Shown here in pieces: positions 18,412-26,033 of a stretch of 64,000 nucleotides of DNA. The notes below the pieces were generated by a model. The model saw nothing but the letters and a program-made list of their open reading frames with translations. It did no database searches and had not been told where the DNA came from. Position numbers and translations under genes: made by a program. Each line of letters begins with the position of its first letter. The stretch's first letter is position 1. Origin of the DNA: Lewinellaceae bacterium (GTDB taxonomy: Bacteria; Bacteroidota; Bacteroidia; Chitinophagales; Saprospiraceae). The stretch spans positions 2,869,001-2,933,000 of the forward strand of contig JACJXX010000001.1 in assembly GCA_020636435.1 (NCBI GenBank), given 5' to 3'.

Positions 18412-18440
18412 CAAATATAGTAAAATTGAGAAAAGGGCAA
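18412..18440 (-). promoter_or_regulatory. Promoter of the SSS symporter gene
   Basis: On the minus strand a TTG at 18440-18438 is followed after 18 nt by TATATTTG (18419-18412). This matches the Bacteroidota -33/-7 layout and lies 26 nt before the ATG at 18386. Confidence 0.6.
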
Positions 18441-18449
18441 GGTTTTGGT

Positions 18450-18755
18450 TTATTCAATCAAACTTTCCAGCTGTTGTTTCAACAGCGCCAGGTTCTGAAC
18501 GCCCATCGCCTGCCACTTGCGCTCCCCGGCCTGAAAGATCATCAGGGTGGGAATGCTGCGGATGCCTAGTTTGCTGGCCAGGGGCTGGTTGCGGTCTACG
18601 TCGATCTTGACGATCCTGATTTTATCTCCCATTTCGGATTTGAGCTGCTTCAATATGGGCGCCTGGGCTTTGCAGGGGCCGCACCAGTCGGCGTGAAAAT
18701 CTACTAAAACAGGGGTGGCGGAATTGATGATATCGGTGAAGCTGGATTTTGACAT
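18450..18755 (-). CDS. trxA: Thioredoxin
   Basis: A 101-residue stand-alone thioredoxin with the active site WCGPCK near residues 27-32, the cis-Pro in IRSIPTLMIF, and no signal peptide, so it is cytoplasmic. It reduces protein disulfides using electrons from thioredoxin reductase (not in the window). It is transcribed away from the FKBP gene, which starts 111 nt away on the other strand. Confidence 0.95.
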   Translation of the reverse strand: MSKSSFTDIINSATPVLVDFHADWCGPCKAQAPILKQLKSEMGDKIRIVKIDVDRNQPLASKLGIRSIPTLMIFQAGERKWQAMGVQNLALLKQQLESLIE

Positions 18756-18841
18756 GGCTTTTTATTTGATAGAACAGTGGAAGCGGGAAGTGGGTTGACT
18801 GCTGGAAAAGTGGCGAGGGGTGTGGCCCCAAAAGAGTTGTG

Positions 18842-18849
18842 TATATTTG
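18842..18849 (+). promoter_or_regulatory. -7 box for the FKBP lipoprotein gene
   Basis: TATATTTG, 17 nt before the ATG at 18866, matches TAnnTTTG; the resulting leader would be very short. No clear -33 box. Confidence 0.45.
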
Positions 18850-18865
18850 AGTCAAATCAATCCTT

Positions 18866-19480
18866 ATGAAAAGAACAATCCTGGCCCTTAACGCTTTGTT
18901 TTTTCTATTAGCTGCCTGTAGTGGAGATTCCGGTAAAACGCCGGGGCAGCAAAAAAGAGAGGCAGCACAGCAGGAAGAACCCGTTGATGCGGTAGACGAA
19001 GACCAGGCCATCCTGCAGCTTTCGGCCTACCTCATCGCCGAGCCCCAAAATCAGGCAGAGAAAGACCAGAACGCCATCGTCAACTATGCCATCGACCAAC
19101 TCATCCCCCTTGAGCGCAGCCGTACCGGCCTATTGTACCGCATCATCGAAGCAGGCGAAGGGGAAAAGCTAAAGTGGGGCGATTACATCTCCGTTCACTA
19201 TAAAGGCTACTTTCTGGACGGCCGGGTATTCGACTCTTCCTATCGCCGGGACAAGCCTCTGCAGTTCTACATCGGCAATATGATCCCCGGCTGGAACGAA
19301 GGGCTTCAGTTGATCGCCCCCGGAGGGCGCATACAGTTGTTCGTGCCTTCTGCTCTGGGCTATGGAGAAAAAGGCTTGCCGGATGGTAAAGATGGTTTTC
19401 TGGTGCCGCCGGATACGCCGCTGGTGTTTGAGGTGGAGGTTATTGAAATTGTGGAGGGCGGGCCTAGAGGGCAGGGATAA
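18866..19480 (+). CDS. FKBP-type peptidyl-prolyl isomerase lipoprotein
   Basis: The 204-residue protein has a lipoprotein signal (MKRTILALNALFFLLAACSG), with Cys at residue 18. After a linker and a short dimerisation-like helical region (about residues 50-90), the C-terminal FKBP domain follows, with VHYKGYFLDGRVFDSSY, FYIGNMIPGWNEGLQLI, GRIQLFVPSALGYGEKG and TPLVFEVEVIEI. It speeds proline isomerisation during folding in the periplasm or at the outer membrane. It is convergent with a T9SS cargo gene across a 16-bp hairpin. Confidence 0.93.
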   Translation: MKRTILALNALFFLLAACSGDSGKTPGQQKREAAQQEEPVDAVDEDQAILQLSAYLIAEPQNQAEKDQNAIVNYAIDQLIPLERSRTGLLYRIIEAGEGEKLKWGDYISVHYKGYFLDGRVFDSSYRRDKPLQFYIGNMIPGWNEGLQLIAPGGRIQLFVPSALGYGEKGLPDGKDGFLVPPDTPLVFEVEVIEIVEGGPRGQG

Positions 19481-19527
19481 TAGTGGAAGCGGGGTTGTAT
19501 AATGTCAAAAATAGCTGATTGAAAGGA

Positions 19528-19581
19528 AAGTGGCCTGACGACTTGCCCTGAGGGTAGCAAAAGACAGTCGTCTGGCCACTT
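19528..19581. terminator. Bidirectional terminator between convergent genes
   Basis: AAGTGGCCTGACGACT and AGTCGTCTGGCCACTT are complementary over 16 bp with one mismatch, with a 22-nt loop. The element sits between the ends of the FKBP gene and the T9SS gene. Confidence 0.65.
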
Positions 19582-19584
19582 GAT

Positions 19585-21459
19585 TTATGGAAGTTTCACC
19601 ACGCGGCCAACTTGTATTTTGTCGCCAGCCCGCACCGCCACAAAATACACCCCCGGCGGCCAAGCCGCCAAATCAATGCGGTGCCGCGCCTCTCCCTCCG
19701 AAAGAGATAAGCTCTCCTGCTGCATCAACTGCCCGGTACTATTCCGGATGCTCAGCCGGGCCGTGCCGGCGGGAAAGCCCAAGAGTTCCAGATGTAACAT
19801 TTCCGTAGCCGGGTTGGGGAACAAGCGCAGGGCCGGGCCGGGCTTGGCCGGCCTCTCCTCCACATTCACCAGGATGTACAGGTTCACCTGTACCGTGCTG
19901 TCGCAGCCCTGGCTGCTCGTGTAGTGCTGTATGAAGGAGGTATCCTGGGCATACACCACCCCCTGGTAGGGCGTGCCGGCCTGCAGGGCCGTATCGACGG
20001 TAAGCTCATACGCCGGCCAGGCGGCAAGTTGCAGAACGATCGTGCTGTCGCAGCCCTGCGCGTCGGTGAAGGGAAAGGGGTAGGTGCCCGCCTCCTCAAA
20101 GCGGGTGTGCATAAAGAAAAAGGCCCCGCCTTCGCAAAAGCCGGTATCGACAGTGACAGGGGCCGGCGGGCAGTCTATGGTGGTAAAGGCGGTGCTGCTG
20201 CAGCCTTCCGCCGGGCCGTAGACGTGGTTGTAGGGCACGATGGTGGCAAAGAGCTGCGTGCTGGGCGGCAGGGCTTCAGCCAGTTGGTAGGCGGTATCCC
20301 AGCCCACGTCGGTGCGGGGCAGGATGTTGGCCCCGCCGGGGGCGGTGCCGAGCTGCAGGTAGTAACCGTCGAAGCAGCCCTCGGCGGGCGGCCAGCGTAG
20401 TAGAGGGTAGAGGGTACTGTCTTGCACGGGCAGCAGCGCCGGGCCACAGGGGGCCGGCCGGCCGCGGTAGCGGTAGATTTTGCCTCTTTTGGTACAGAAA
20501 TAGCCTACCGAATCGCTTGTCATAAAGACTTCCTGGCCCCATATTTCTTCATTGGCTGCCACTTCTGGGATATAGTGCTGTTTCCAGCTTTGCCCGCCGT
20601 CGGTAGAAACAAATACTCCCCGGTGAAGCGTTTCGCCTATCCAGCCCAGGCTATCGTTGGCAAAGTAGACAGACTCGACACCTAAGAGCTCATCGCCCAT
20701 CACCGGATAACAGTCCCAGGTGTAGCCCCTGTCGATACTGCGGCAGACGGAATTGTCTTCGGCCGCCACCCAGCCCGTATGAGGGGTGAGGAAAAAAACG
20801 TCATCATAATCGCGGAACATAGACAACTGCAGCTCCCAGTTTTCGCCTCCGTCGGTGGTGTGGTATAGGCGCCCATTGCTACCGGAATTACCAATCACCC
20901 AACCATTGTTTTCGTCTACGAAATGGATTTCCCGGGCGTTTAAATCAGGGCTTGGGGATTGGGCTTGCCAGGTTCTTCCGCCGTCCGTAGTTTTTTGAGT
21001 AGAAATGTTCCAGGCAGAAATCCAGCCGGTGTCGCGGTTGATAAAAAACAGGCCGCCGATTATCCCGTTTTGGCCAGGCGCTATATCAAAAGCCGACTCG
21101 TGCCAATCTTCCCCTCCATCATCGGTCCAATAAGTAACGCTTAAGCTATTAGCTGAGATACAGCCGTTTTGTTCGTCGACAAAAAATATGTTATAGGGAT
21201 AAGGGCCCGGGGGGGTAAACATTTCCCAATTGTCACCGCCATCTGTGGTCTTCATATAAAAACCTCCAACGTAAGAGCCTGAAACGTACCGTTCTCCACA
21301 CGCCCAACCTATCGAATCGTTAATAAAGTGGATATCTCGAATATAAGCGTAATTAAAAACGTCTTCATAATCGTCATACACCAATTCCCAGCACTGCCCC
21401 CATGTTGTATTCACCGAAAATAAGATGAAGAAGGATAAAGAAAAAAGATGCCTTTTCAT
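19585..21459 (-). CDS. T9SS cargo protein with BNR/Ycf48-type propeller (copy 1)
   Basis: The 624-residue protein has a signal peptide (MKRHLFSLSFFILFSVNTTW). It has a propeller of about seven repeats with Asp-box signatures (TTDGGDNW, TDDGGEDW, TTDGGRTW, TTDGGENW, STDGGQSW) over residues 25-335. A fibronectin-like segment and CDSTI/CDSTV repeats follow, and it ends in a T9SS type A sorting domain (LRLFPNPATEMLHLEL ... GVYFVAVRAGDKIQVG). The enzyme activity, if any, is unknown; such propellers often bind glycans. A near-identical paralog lies directly upstream on the same strand; the last roughly 345 bp of the two genes are identical by eye. A perfect 18-bp hairpin lies between them. Confidence 0.88.
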   Translation of the reverse strand: MKRHLFSLSFFILFSVNTTWGQCWELVYDDYEDVFNYAYIRDIHFINDSIGWACGERYVSGSYVGGFYMKTTDGGDNWEMFTPPGPYPYNIFFVDEQNGCISANSLSVTYWTDDGGEDWHESAFDIAPGQNGIIGGLFFINRDTGWISAWNISTQKTTDGGRTWQAQSPSPDLNAREIHFVDENNGWVIGNSGSNGRLYHTTDGGENWELQLSMFRDYDDVFFLTPHTGWVAAEDNSVCRSIDRGYTWDCYPVMGDELLGVESVYFANDSLGWIGETLHRGVFVSTDGGQSWKQHYIPEVAANEEIWGQEVFMTSDSVGYFCTKRGKIYRYRGRPAPCGPALLPVQDSTLYPLLRWPPAEGCFDGYYLQLGTAPGGANILPRTDVGWDTAYQLAEALPPSTQLFATIVPYNHVYGPAEGCSSTAFTTIDCPPAPVTVDTGFCEGGAFFFMHTRFEEAGTYPFPFTDAQGCDSTIVLQLAAWPAYELTVDTALQAGTPYQGVVYAQDTSFIQHYTSSQGCDSTVQVNLYILVNVEERPAKPGPALRLFPNPATEMLHLELLGFPAGTARLSIRNSTGQLMQQESLSLSEGEARHRIDLAAWPPGVYFVAVRAGDKIQVGRVVKLP

Positions 21460-21481
21460 GAGATGGATAAATTATAGGAAA

Positions 21482-21525
21482 GCCCTGAGGCCGTTGTACG
21501 TTTTGTTGTACAACGGCCTCAGGGC
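21482..21525 (-). terminator. Perfect 18-bp hairpin between the T9SS paralogs
   Basis: GCCCTGAGGCCGTTGTAC and its exact complement surround an 8-nt loop. It lies downstream of copy 2 and just upstream of copy 1, as expected for a terminator. A related but imperfect hairpin occurs at 23525-23555, so it is part of the duplicated unit. Confidence 0.8.
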
Positions 21526-21544
21526 GGTAGTTAGGAAATAGTAT

Positions 21545-21624
21545 TTACTGCAGTTTCACCATGCGGCCGGATTGTACGCTTTCGCCAGCTTGCAGGCGGT
21601 AGAAATAAGCCCCCTCGGGCCAGG
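21545..21624 (-). pseudogene. Orphan end of a T9SS sorting domain
   Basis: Just beyond the stop of copy 2, the same strand encodes TWPEGAYFYRLQAGESVQSG then RMVKLQ and a stop. It aligns with the last 25 residues of the neighbouring sorting domain (WPPGVYFVAVRAGDKIQVG ... VVKLP) but is clearly different. It has no start and is cut at its left by the copy 2 stop. It is best explained as the former C-terminus of copy 2, displaced when the sorting domain of copy 1 was copied in. Confidence 0.7.
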
Positions 21625-21628
21625 TATA

Positions 21629-23503
21629 TTATGGAAGTTTCACCACGCGGCCAACTTGTATTTTGTCGCCAGCCCGCACCGCCACAAAATACACCCCCGG
21701 CGGCCAAGCCGCCAAATCAATGCGGTGCCGCGCCTCTCCCTCCGAAAGAGATAAGCTCTCCTGCTGCATCAACTGCCCGGTACTATTCCGGATGCTCAGC
21801 CGGGCCGTGCCGGCGGGAAAGCCCAAGAGTTCCAGATGTAACATTTCCGTAGCCGGGTTGGGGAACAAGCGCAGGGCCGGGCCGGGCTTGGCCGGCCTCT
21901 CCTCCACATTCACCAGGATGTACAGGTTCACCTGTACCGTGCTGTCGCAGCCCTGGCTGCTCGTGTAGTGCTGGATAAAGGAAGTATCCTGGGCATACAC
22001 CACCCCCTGGTAGGGCGTGCCGGCCTGCAGGGCCGTATCGACGGTAAGCTCATACGCCGGCCAGGCGGCAAGTTGCAGAACGATCGTGCTGTCGCAGCCC
22101 TGCGTGTCGGTGAAGGGAAAGGGGTAGGTGCCCGCCTCCTCAAAGCGGGTGTGCATAAAGTGAAAGGCCCCGCCCTCGCAAAAACCGGTATCAATGACAG
22201 TGGGAGCAGGCGGGCAGTCGATGGTGGTAAAGGCGGTGCTGTTGCAACCCTCCGCCGGGCCGTAGACGTGGTTGTAGGGCACGATGGTGGCAAAGAGCTG
22301 CGTGCTGGGCGGCAGGGCTTCGGCAAGCTGATAGGCCGTGTCCCAGCCCACGTCGGTGCAGGGCAGAATATCATCCCCGCCGGTGGCCGTGCCGAGCTGC
22401 AGGTAGTAGCCGTCGAAGCAGCCCTCGGCGGGATGCCAGCGCAGCAGTGGGTATAGGGTGCTGTCCTGTACGGGCAACAGCGCCGGGCCGCAGGAGGCCG
22501 GGCGGCCGCGGTAGCGGTAGATTTTGCCTCTTTGGGTACAGAAATAGCCTGCTGTATCGCTGGCCATGAATACTTCCTGGCCTAATATTTCTTCATTGGC
22601 CGCCACTGCGGGAATATAGTGTTGTTTCCAGCTTTCGCCGCCGTCGGTAGTGACAAATATGCCCTTATTCGGGGCTACTCCTATCCAGCCCAGGGTATCG
22701 TTGGCAAAGTAAATAGAAACGGGGCCTAAGAGTTCCTCCCCCATTATCGGATAGCAGTCCCAGGTATAGCCTCCATCCGTACTACGGCAGACGGAATTGT
22801 CTTCGGCAGCTACCCAGCCCAACTGAGGGGTAAGAAAAAAAACATCAAAATAATCGCGAAACATGGCCATCTGCAATTCCCAGTTTTCGCCCCCGTCGGT
22901 GGTATGGTATAGGCGCCCATTAAAGCCGGAATTACCAATCACCCAGCCATTGTTTTCGTCTACGAAATGGATTTCCCGAGCGATTAAATCGGGGCTTGGC
23001 AATTGGGCCCGCCAGGTCCTTCCGCCGTCCGTAGTTTTTTGAGTAGAAACGTTCCAGGCGGAAATCCAGCCGGTGTCGCGGTTGATAAAAAACAGGCCGC
23101 CGATGATCCCGTTTTGGCCAGGCGCTATATCAAAGGCCGACTCGTGCCAATCTTCCCCTCCATTATTGGTCCAGTACGTAGAGCTTAAACTATTAGCGGA
23201 GATACAGCCGTTTTGTTCGTCTACAAAAAATATCTCATAAGGGAAAGATTCCGGGGGTGTAAACATTTCCCAATTGTCACCGCCATCTGTGGTCTTCATA
23301 TAAAAACCACCTTCAATGCCCCCTGAAATCACGTTTTCTCCACAAGCCCAACCTACCGAATCATTAATAAAGTGAATGTCTCGTATATAGGAAAAATTAA
23401 AAACGTCTTCATAATCATCATACACCAATTCCCAGCATTGCCCCCATGTAATATTCACCGAAAATAAAATAAAGCAGGATAAAGAAAAAAGATGCTTTTT
23501 CAT
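21629..23503 (-). CDS. T9SS cargo protein with BNR/Ycf48-type propeller (copy 2)
   Basis: A 624-residue paralog of the downstream gene with the same order: signal peptide (MKKHLFSLSCFILFSVNITW), Asp-box propeller, CDSTI/CDSTV repeats, T9SS sorting domain. The propeller part differs from copy 1 at many positions, while the last 115 or so residues are the same. That pattern suggests recent gene conversion of the 3' end. An orphan sorting-domain tail lies directly after its stop. The protein is presumably exported across the outer membrane by the T9SS and anchored or released; the binding partner is unknown. Confidence 0.88.
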   Translation of the reverse strand: MKKHLFSLSCFILFSVNITWGQCWELVYDDYEDVFNFSYIRDIHFINDSVGWACGENVISGGIEGGFYMKTTDGGDNWEMFTPPESFPYEIFFVDEQNGCISANSLSSTYWTNNGGEDWHESAFDIAPGQNGIIGGLFFINRDTGWISAWNVSTQKTTDGGRTWRAQLPSPDLIAREIHFVDENNGWVIGNSGFNGRLYHTTDGGENWELQMAMFRDYFDVFFLTPQLGWVAAEDNSVCRSTDGGYTWDCYPIMGEELLGPVSIYFANDTLGWIGVAPNKGIFVTTDGGESWKQHYIPAVAANEEILGQEVFMASDTAGYFCTQRGKIYRYRGRPASCGPALLPVQDSTLYPLLRWHPAEGCFDGYYLQLGTATGGDDILPCTDVGWDTAYQLAEALPPSTQLFATIVPYNHVYGPAEGCNSTAFTTIDCPPAPTVIDTGFCEGGAFHFMHTRFEEAGTYPFPFTDTQGCDSTIVLQLAAWPAYELTVDTALQAGTPYQGVVYAQDTSFIQHYTSSQGCDSTVQVNLYILVNVEERPAKPGPALRLFPNPATEMLHLELLGFPAGTARLSIRNSTGQLMQQESLSLSEGEARHRIDLAAWPPGVYFVAVRAGDKIQVGRVVKLP

Positions 23504-23524
23504 GAGATGGATAAATATAGAAAA

Positions 23525-23555
23525 GCCTGAAGCCGTTGCACAACGGCCTCAGGGC
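23525..23555 (-). terminator. Imperfect hairpin upstream of copy 2
   Basis: GCCTGAAGCCGTTG pairs with CAACGGCCTCAGGC with one mismatch and a 2-nt loop. It resembles the perfect hairpin at 21482 and ends the remnant reading frame at 23574. Confidence 0.6.
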
Positions 23556-23573
23556 TGTATTAATTAATATTGT

Positions 23574-23737
23574 TTATTGCAGTTTCACCACGCCATCGGC
23601 CTCCTCCTGGAAGCTATAGGCATTGCTGTCCACCAACATGGCATCTTGCACAAAACCACTGAAGCTGAGGTAAGCGGGGTCAAACTGCAGGGCAAACTGC
23701 AGGGCGCTTAAATAGGCCGAGCCGGCCGGCACCAAAT
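23574..23737 (-). pseudogene. Fragment of a cohesin-like/sorting-domain secreted protein
   Basis: The minus strand reads SALQFALQFDPAYLSFSGF then SNAYSFQEEADGVVKLQ and a stop. The ALQFDPAYLSF segment is typical of cohesin-like domains in secreted Bacteroidota proteins. There is no start; the frame runs into a TG microsatellite near 23740. I read it as the broken 3' end of an older secreted-protein gene. Confidence 0.5.
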
Positions 23738-23740
23738 GCT

Positions 23741-24108
23741 GTGTGTGTGTGTATGTCCTCCTTCGCCGAGGCTTCGGCGGATAAATGTGCGCACATGAGC
23801 CAGCGCATTTAATACTTTGAATGGATGGTACATATAACAAGTTTTTGGTGAAAAATCAGAGCGCATTACCTGTAGCTACTGCTACTTTCCCTGCCAGAGG
23901 CCATGGAAGTAGAAGGAAACCACGATAAAATATAGCGTTGAGCGTTGCGCGGAAGGGGCGCGTTTAGTGTTTGTTTGATTAAAGGTAAAATAAAATGAGC
24001 GTAGAATCAAGGGGTGCAATGTTAAGAATGGCGAATCGGAGTGCAAGCGATACGAAATGTGGGTGCGATTGAATAAACATGCACGCCCCTTTGATGAGCC
24101 TGCTCGCT
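23741..24108. other. Intergenic region, 368 bp
   Basis: Contains a short TG microsatellite near 23740 and AT-rich sequence with no ORF, hairpin or promoter that I can support. It separates the secreted-protein remnant from the end of the VOC gene. Confidence 0.4.
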
Positions 24109-24780
24109 CTACACCTTTCTTACCCACAACTGCTCCTCTTCCAATGTGAGGGCATAACTTTGCCCCAGTTCTCTGAACGTAAGCGCCAGCGGAAAAGAGC
24201 GGGCCGCTTTTTCGGTAGGATACCACTGCTTGTTGCGAGGGTCGACCAGGATAAACAACCCGTGCGGATCGCCGGCGGCGCAGAAGTTGTCATAGTTGCC
24301 GGAATAGAAAGGTACGCCGGCCTGCTCGGCAAGGCATTCAAAGCTTTTCCGGACGTTGTGGACGGGTAGGCCGGCTTCGCTGACCGAAAGAATGCTTTTG
24401 GCGGAGAAGGGTTCTTTCGCGCGGAATTTCAAATCTCGCCGGGCGATAAATTCCACGATATTGCCGGCCGGATCGTAGAAGTACATGGCAAAAGCGTTCC
24501 AGTTGGAAAAGTCGATCAGTTCAGTATCGCCGTCGCGCAGGATGGGGGCTCTTTCCTTCAACCATTCCAGGGCCTCCTCATACTGGAAAGGCGGTATATT
24601 AAAAGCGAAATGGTAGTAGGGGCCGCCTTCCTTTTCCTCAAAGGCCAAACGCGTGGCGCCTGCTTGTAGAATGAAGGAACGGCCGCTCTCTCGTGTGCCT
24701 TCCATACCCAGGGTTTCCGTATAAAAAGCCCACTGTTCCGGCAGCCGGGAAGTATGGAGCCGGAGTTCTTCAAGTATCAT
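24109..24780 (-). CDS. Glyoxalase/VOC superfamily protein
   Basis: The 223-residue protein has two VOC-type beta-alpha-beta-beta-beta modules. The first runs from MILEELRLHTSRLPEQWAFY through FYDPAGNIVEFIARRD, which is the typical metal-ligand and end-of-module pattern. The second is shorter (VHNVRKSFECLAEQAGVPFY ... DPHGLFILVD). Members include glyoxalase I, dioxygenases and resistance proteins; the substrate is not evident. Its ATG lies inside the last codons of lspA (11-bp overlap), so it is translated downstream of lspA in one operon. Confidence 0.88.
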   Translation of the reverse strand: MILEELRLHTSRLPEQWAFYTETLGMEGTRESGRSFILQAGATRLAFEEKEGGPYYHFAFNIPPFQYEEALEWLKERAPILRDGDTELIDFSNWNAFAMYFYDPAGNIVEFIARRDLKFRAKEPFSAKSILSVSEAGLPVHNVRKSFECLAEQAGVPFYSGNYDNFCAAGDPHGLFILVDPRNKQWYPTEKAARSFPLALTFRELGQSYALTLEEEQLWVRKV

Positions 24781-25279
24781 GGCCGGAAGTTTTGTGTTTG
24801 TCCTTACTAAAGATCATCGGCAGCATGATGCCCAGGCCCACCATGATCGACACGTCGGCGAAATTGAAAATGCCGGTGCGCAGGCTGCCCAGGCCCATGT
24901 TCATGAAATCAACCACCTGCCCGTAGAGGATGCGGTCGTAGACGTTGCTGATGCCTCCGCCGATGATGAAGCTGAAAGCGACGGCCTGCCAGCGGTTCAC
25001 GTTTTTGGAAAACAGGGTGTACAACAGCAGCCCAACCAGCAGAGCCAGAGGAAGGATGAGCAGGGCCCAGTACCGAAGCTGGTCGGACAATCCGGCGCCC
25101 AGGCTGAGGAAGGCGCCCTTATTCTCCACGTAGGAAAGCCGGAAGAAATCGCCCAGGTAGGAGGCCGGTTCTGCTGACAGAAGTTGTTCCCTCGCCAACT
25201 GTTTGGTGGCCTGATCGCAGCCAATATTCATCAAGACGATAAGCACGATCAGGGCCGTTCGCCGCCAGTTTACTTTCAT
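24770..25279 (-). CDS. lspA: Lipoprotein signal peptidase (signal peptidase II)
   Basis: A 169-residue inner membrane aspartyl protease with four hydrophobic helices. It cleaves prolipoprotein signal peptides before the lipidated Cys. Conserved boxes are visible: NIGCDQATKQLA near the N-terminus, and the catalytic pair in ISNVYDRILYGQVVDFMN and FNFADVSIMVG (the Asp of DR and of AD). Several substrates (GldB, DUF4920, FKBP and other lipoproteins) are encoded in this window. It overlaps the downstream VOC gene. Confidence 0.96.
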   Translation of the reverse strand: MKVNWRRTALIVLIVLMNIGCDQATKQLAREQLLSAEPASYLGDFFRLSYVENKGAFLSLGAGLSDQLRYWALLILPLALLVGLLLYTLFSKNVNRWQAVAFSFIIGGGISNVYDRILYGQVVDFMNMGLGSLRTGIFNFADVSIMVGLGIMLPMIFSKDKHKTSGHDT

Positions 25280-25308
25280 CGTATTTTCGTTTTTCCTTAT
25301 TTTTTGTT

Positions 25309-25779
25309 CTAATATCGGGTCTTATCCTCTTTATCCACCCATACCTGAAATGCCTTGAGCGCTTCTTCCCGCATCATTTGCTGGGTGGGAATGTGGCGTT
25401 GGCTGTGGTGGTGGTCCAGTTCTCTATAGATAAAGGCATCGTCGAAACTGATCCGGGCGGCGTCTTCCCGGCCGCTGCCAAAAACGATGCGGCTGGGGCG
25501 GGCCCAGTACAAGGCGCCCAGGCACATGGGGCAGGGCTCGGAGGAAGCATAGACCACACAGCCATCGAGCTGAAAATGGCCGAGCCGCCGGCAAGCGTCT
25601 CTGATGGCCACCACCTCTGCGTGGGCAGTAGGGTCGTTGCTGATCAATACCCGGTTTTGGCCCCGGCCGATGATTTCCCCTTCCCTGACCACCAATGCTC
25701 CGAAAGGGCCGCCCAGGCCGGCCTCTACGCCTTCGATAGCCAGGCGGATGGCCTCCTTCATGAATTGTTCGTCTGACAT
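25309..25779 (-). CDS. guaD: Guanine deaminase
   Basis: The 156-residue protein from ATG 25779 matches the CDA-fold guanine deaminase of Bacillus type. It shows GGPFGALVVREGEIIGRGQN, the zinc/catalytic HAEVVAIRDACR (His and Glu) and PCPMCLGALYWARP (the two Cys ligands), with FDDAFIYRELD near the C-terminus as in GuaD. It converts guanine to xanthine in purine salvage. An upstream in-frame extension to 25893 would run through a large palindrome and is not credible. The palindrome sits just upstream, between it and a divergent membrane-protein gene. Confidence 0.92.
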   Translation of the reverse strand: MSDEQFMKEAIRLAIEGVEAGLGGPFGALVVREGEIIGRGQNRVLISNDPTAHAEVVAIRDACRRLGHFQLDGCVVYASSEPCPMCLGALYWARPSRIVFGSGREDAARISFDDAFIYRELDHHHSQRHIPTQQMMREEALKAFQVWVDKEDKTRY

Positions 25780-25808
25780 AAAACCAATATTTTGACCACA
25801 CGTAGTGA

Positions 25809-25915
25809 TTAAAAAATAAATTCGACATTTTAGGCCCGTGAGCCAGGGGCGGCCTTCGCCTACATAATAGGCTCCAGGCCGCTCCTGGCTCACGGGCGTC
25901 GAATTTATTTTTTAA
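25809..25915. repeat. 107-bp near-perfect palindrome in a divergent promoter region
   Basis: The outer arms TTAAAAAATAAATTCGAC and its complement pair perfectly (18 bp). The inner arms GCCCGTGAGCCAGGGGCGG and complement pair over 22 bp with one G-T wobble. A 7-nt bulge (25827-25833) lies on one side and the tip loop is about 21 nt. It is too long for an ordinary operator and has no T-run logic for a terminator between divergent genes, so a MITE/REP-like element is likely. Confidence 0.8.
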
Positions 25916-25973
25916 ATGTTCCAAGGCAGCCACAAAGTTGCAATTTTGTTTTGGTTTGGCACAATGCAATATA

Positions 25974-26005
25974 TTTTGCAAACCCATTCCTGTCCAGTAT
26001 CTTTG
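25974..26005 (+). promoter_or_regulatory. Promoter of the DUF819 gene
   Basis: TTTTG (25974-25978) and TATCTTTG (25998-26005) are separated by 19 nt, a close match to the Bacteroidota sigma promoter, 28 nt before the ATG at 26034. Confidence 0.75.
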
Positions 26006-26033
26006 CCCGGATTGAAACCCAAACCGGAGGAAT

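Noticed and set aside
24770..24780. Frame conflict between lspA and VOC gene
   Set aside because: The 11-bp overlap is a normal start-in-stop coupling, not a frameshift.
25780..25893. N-terminal extension of guaD
   Set aside because: It would be encoded by the right arm of the large palindrome; family members start at MSDEQF-type N-termini.
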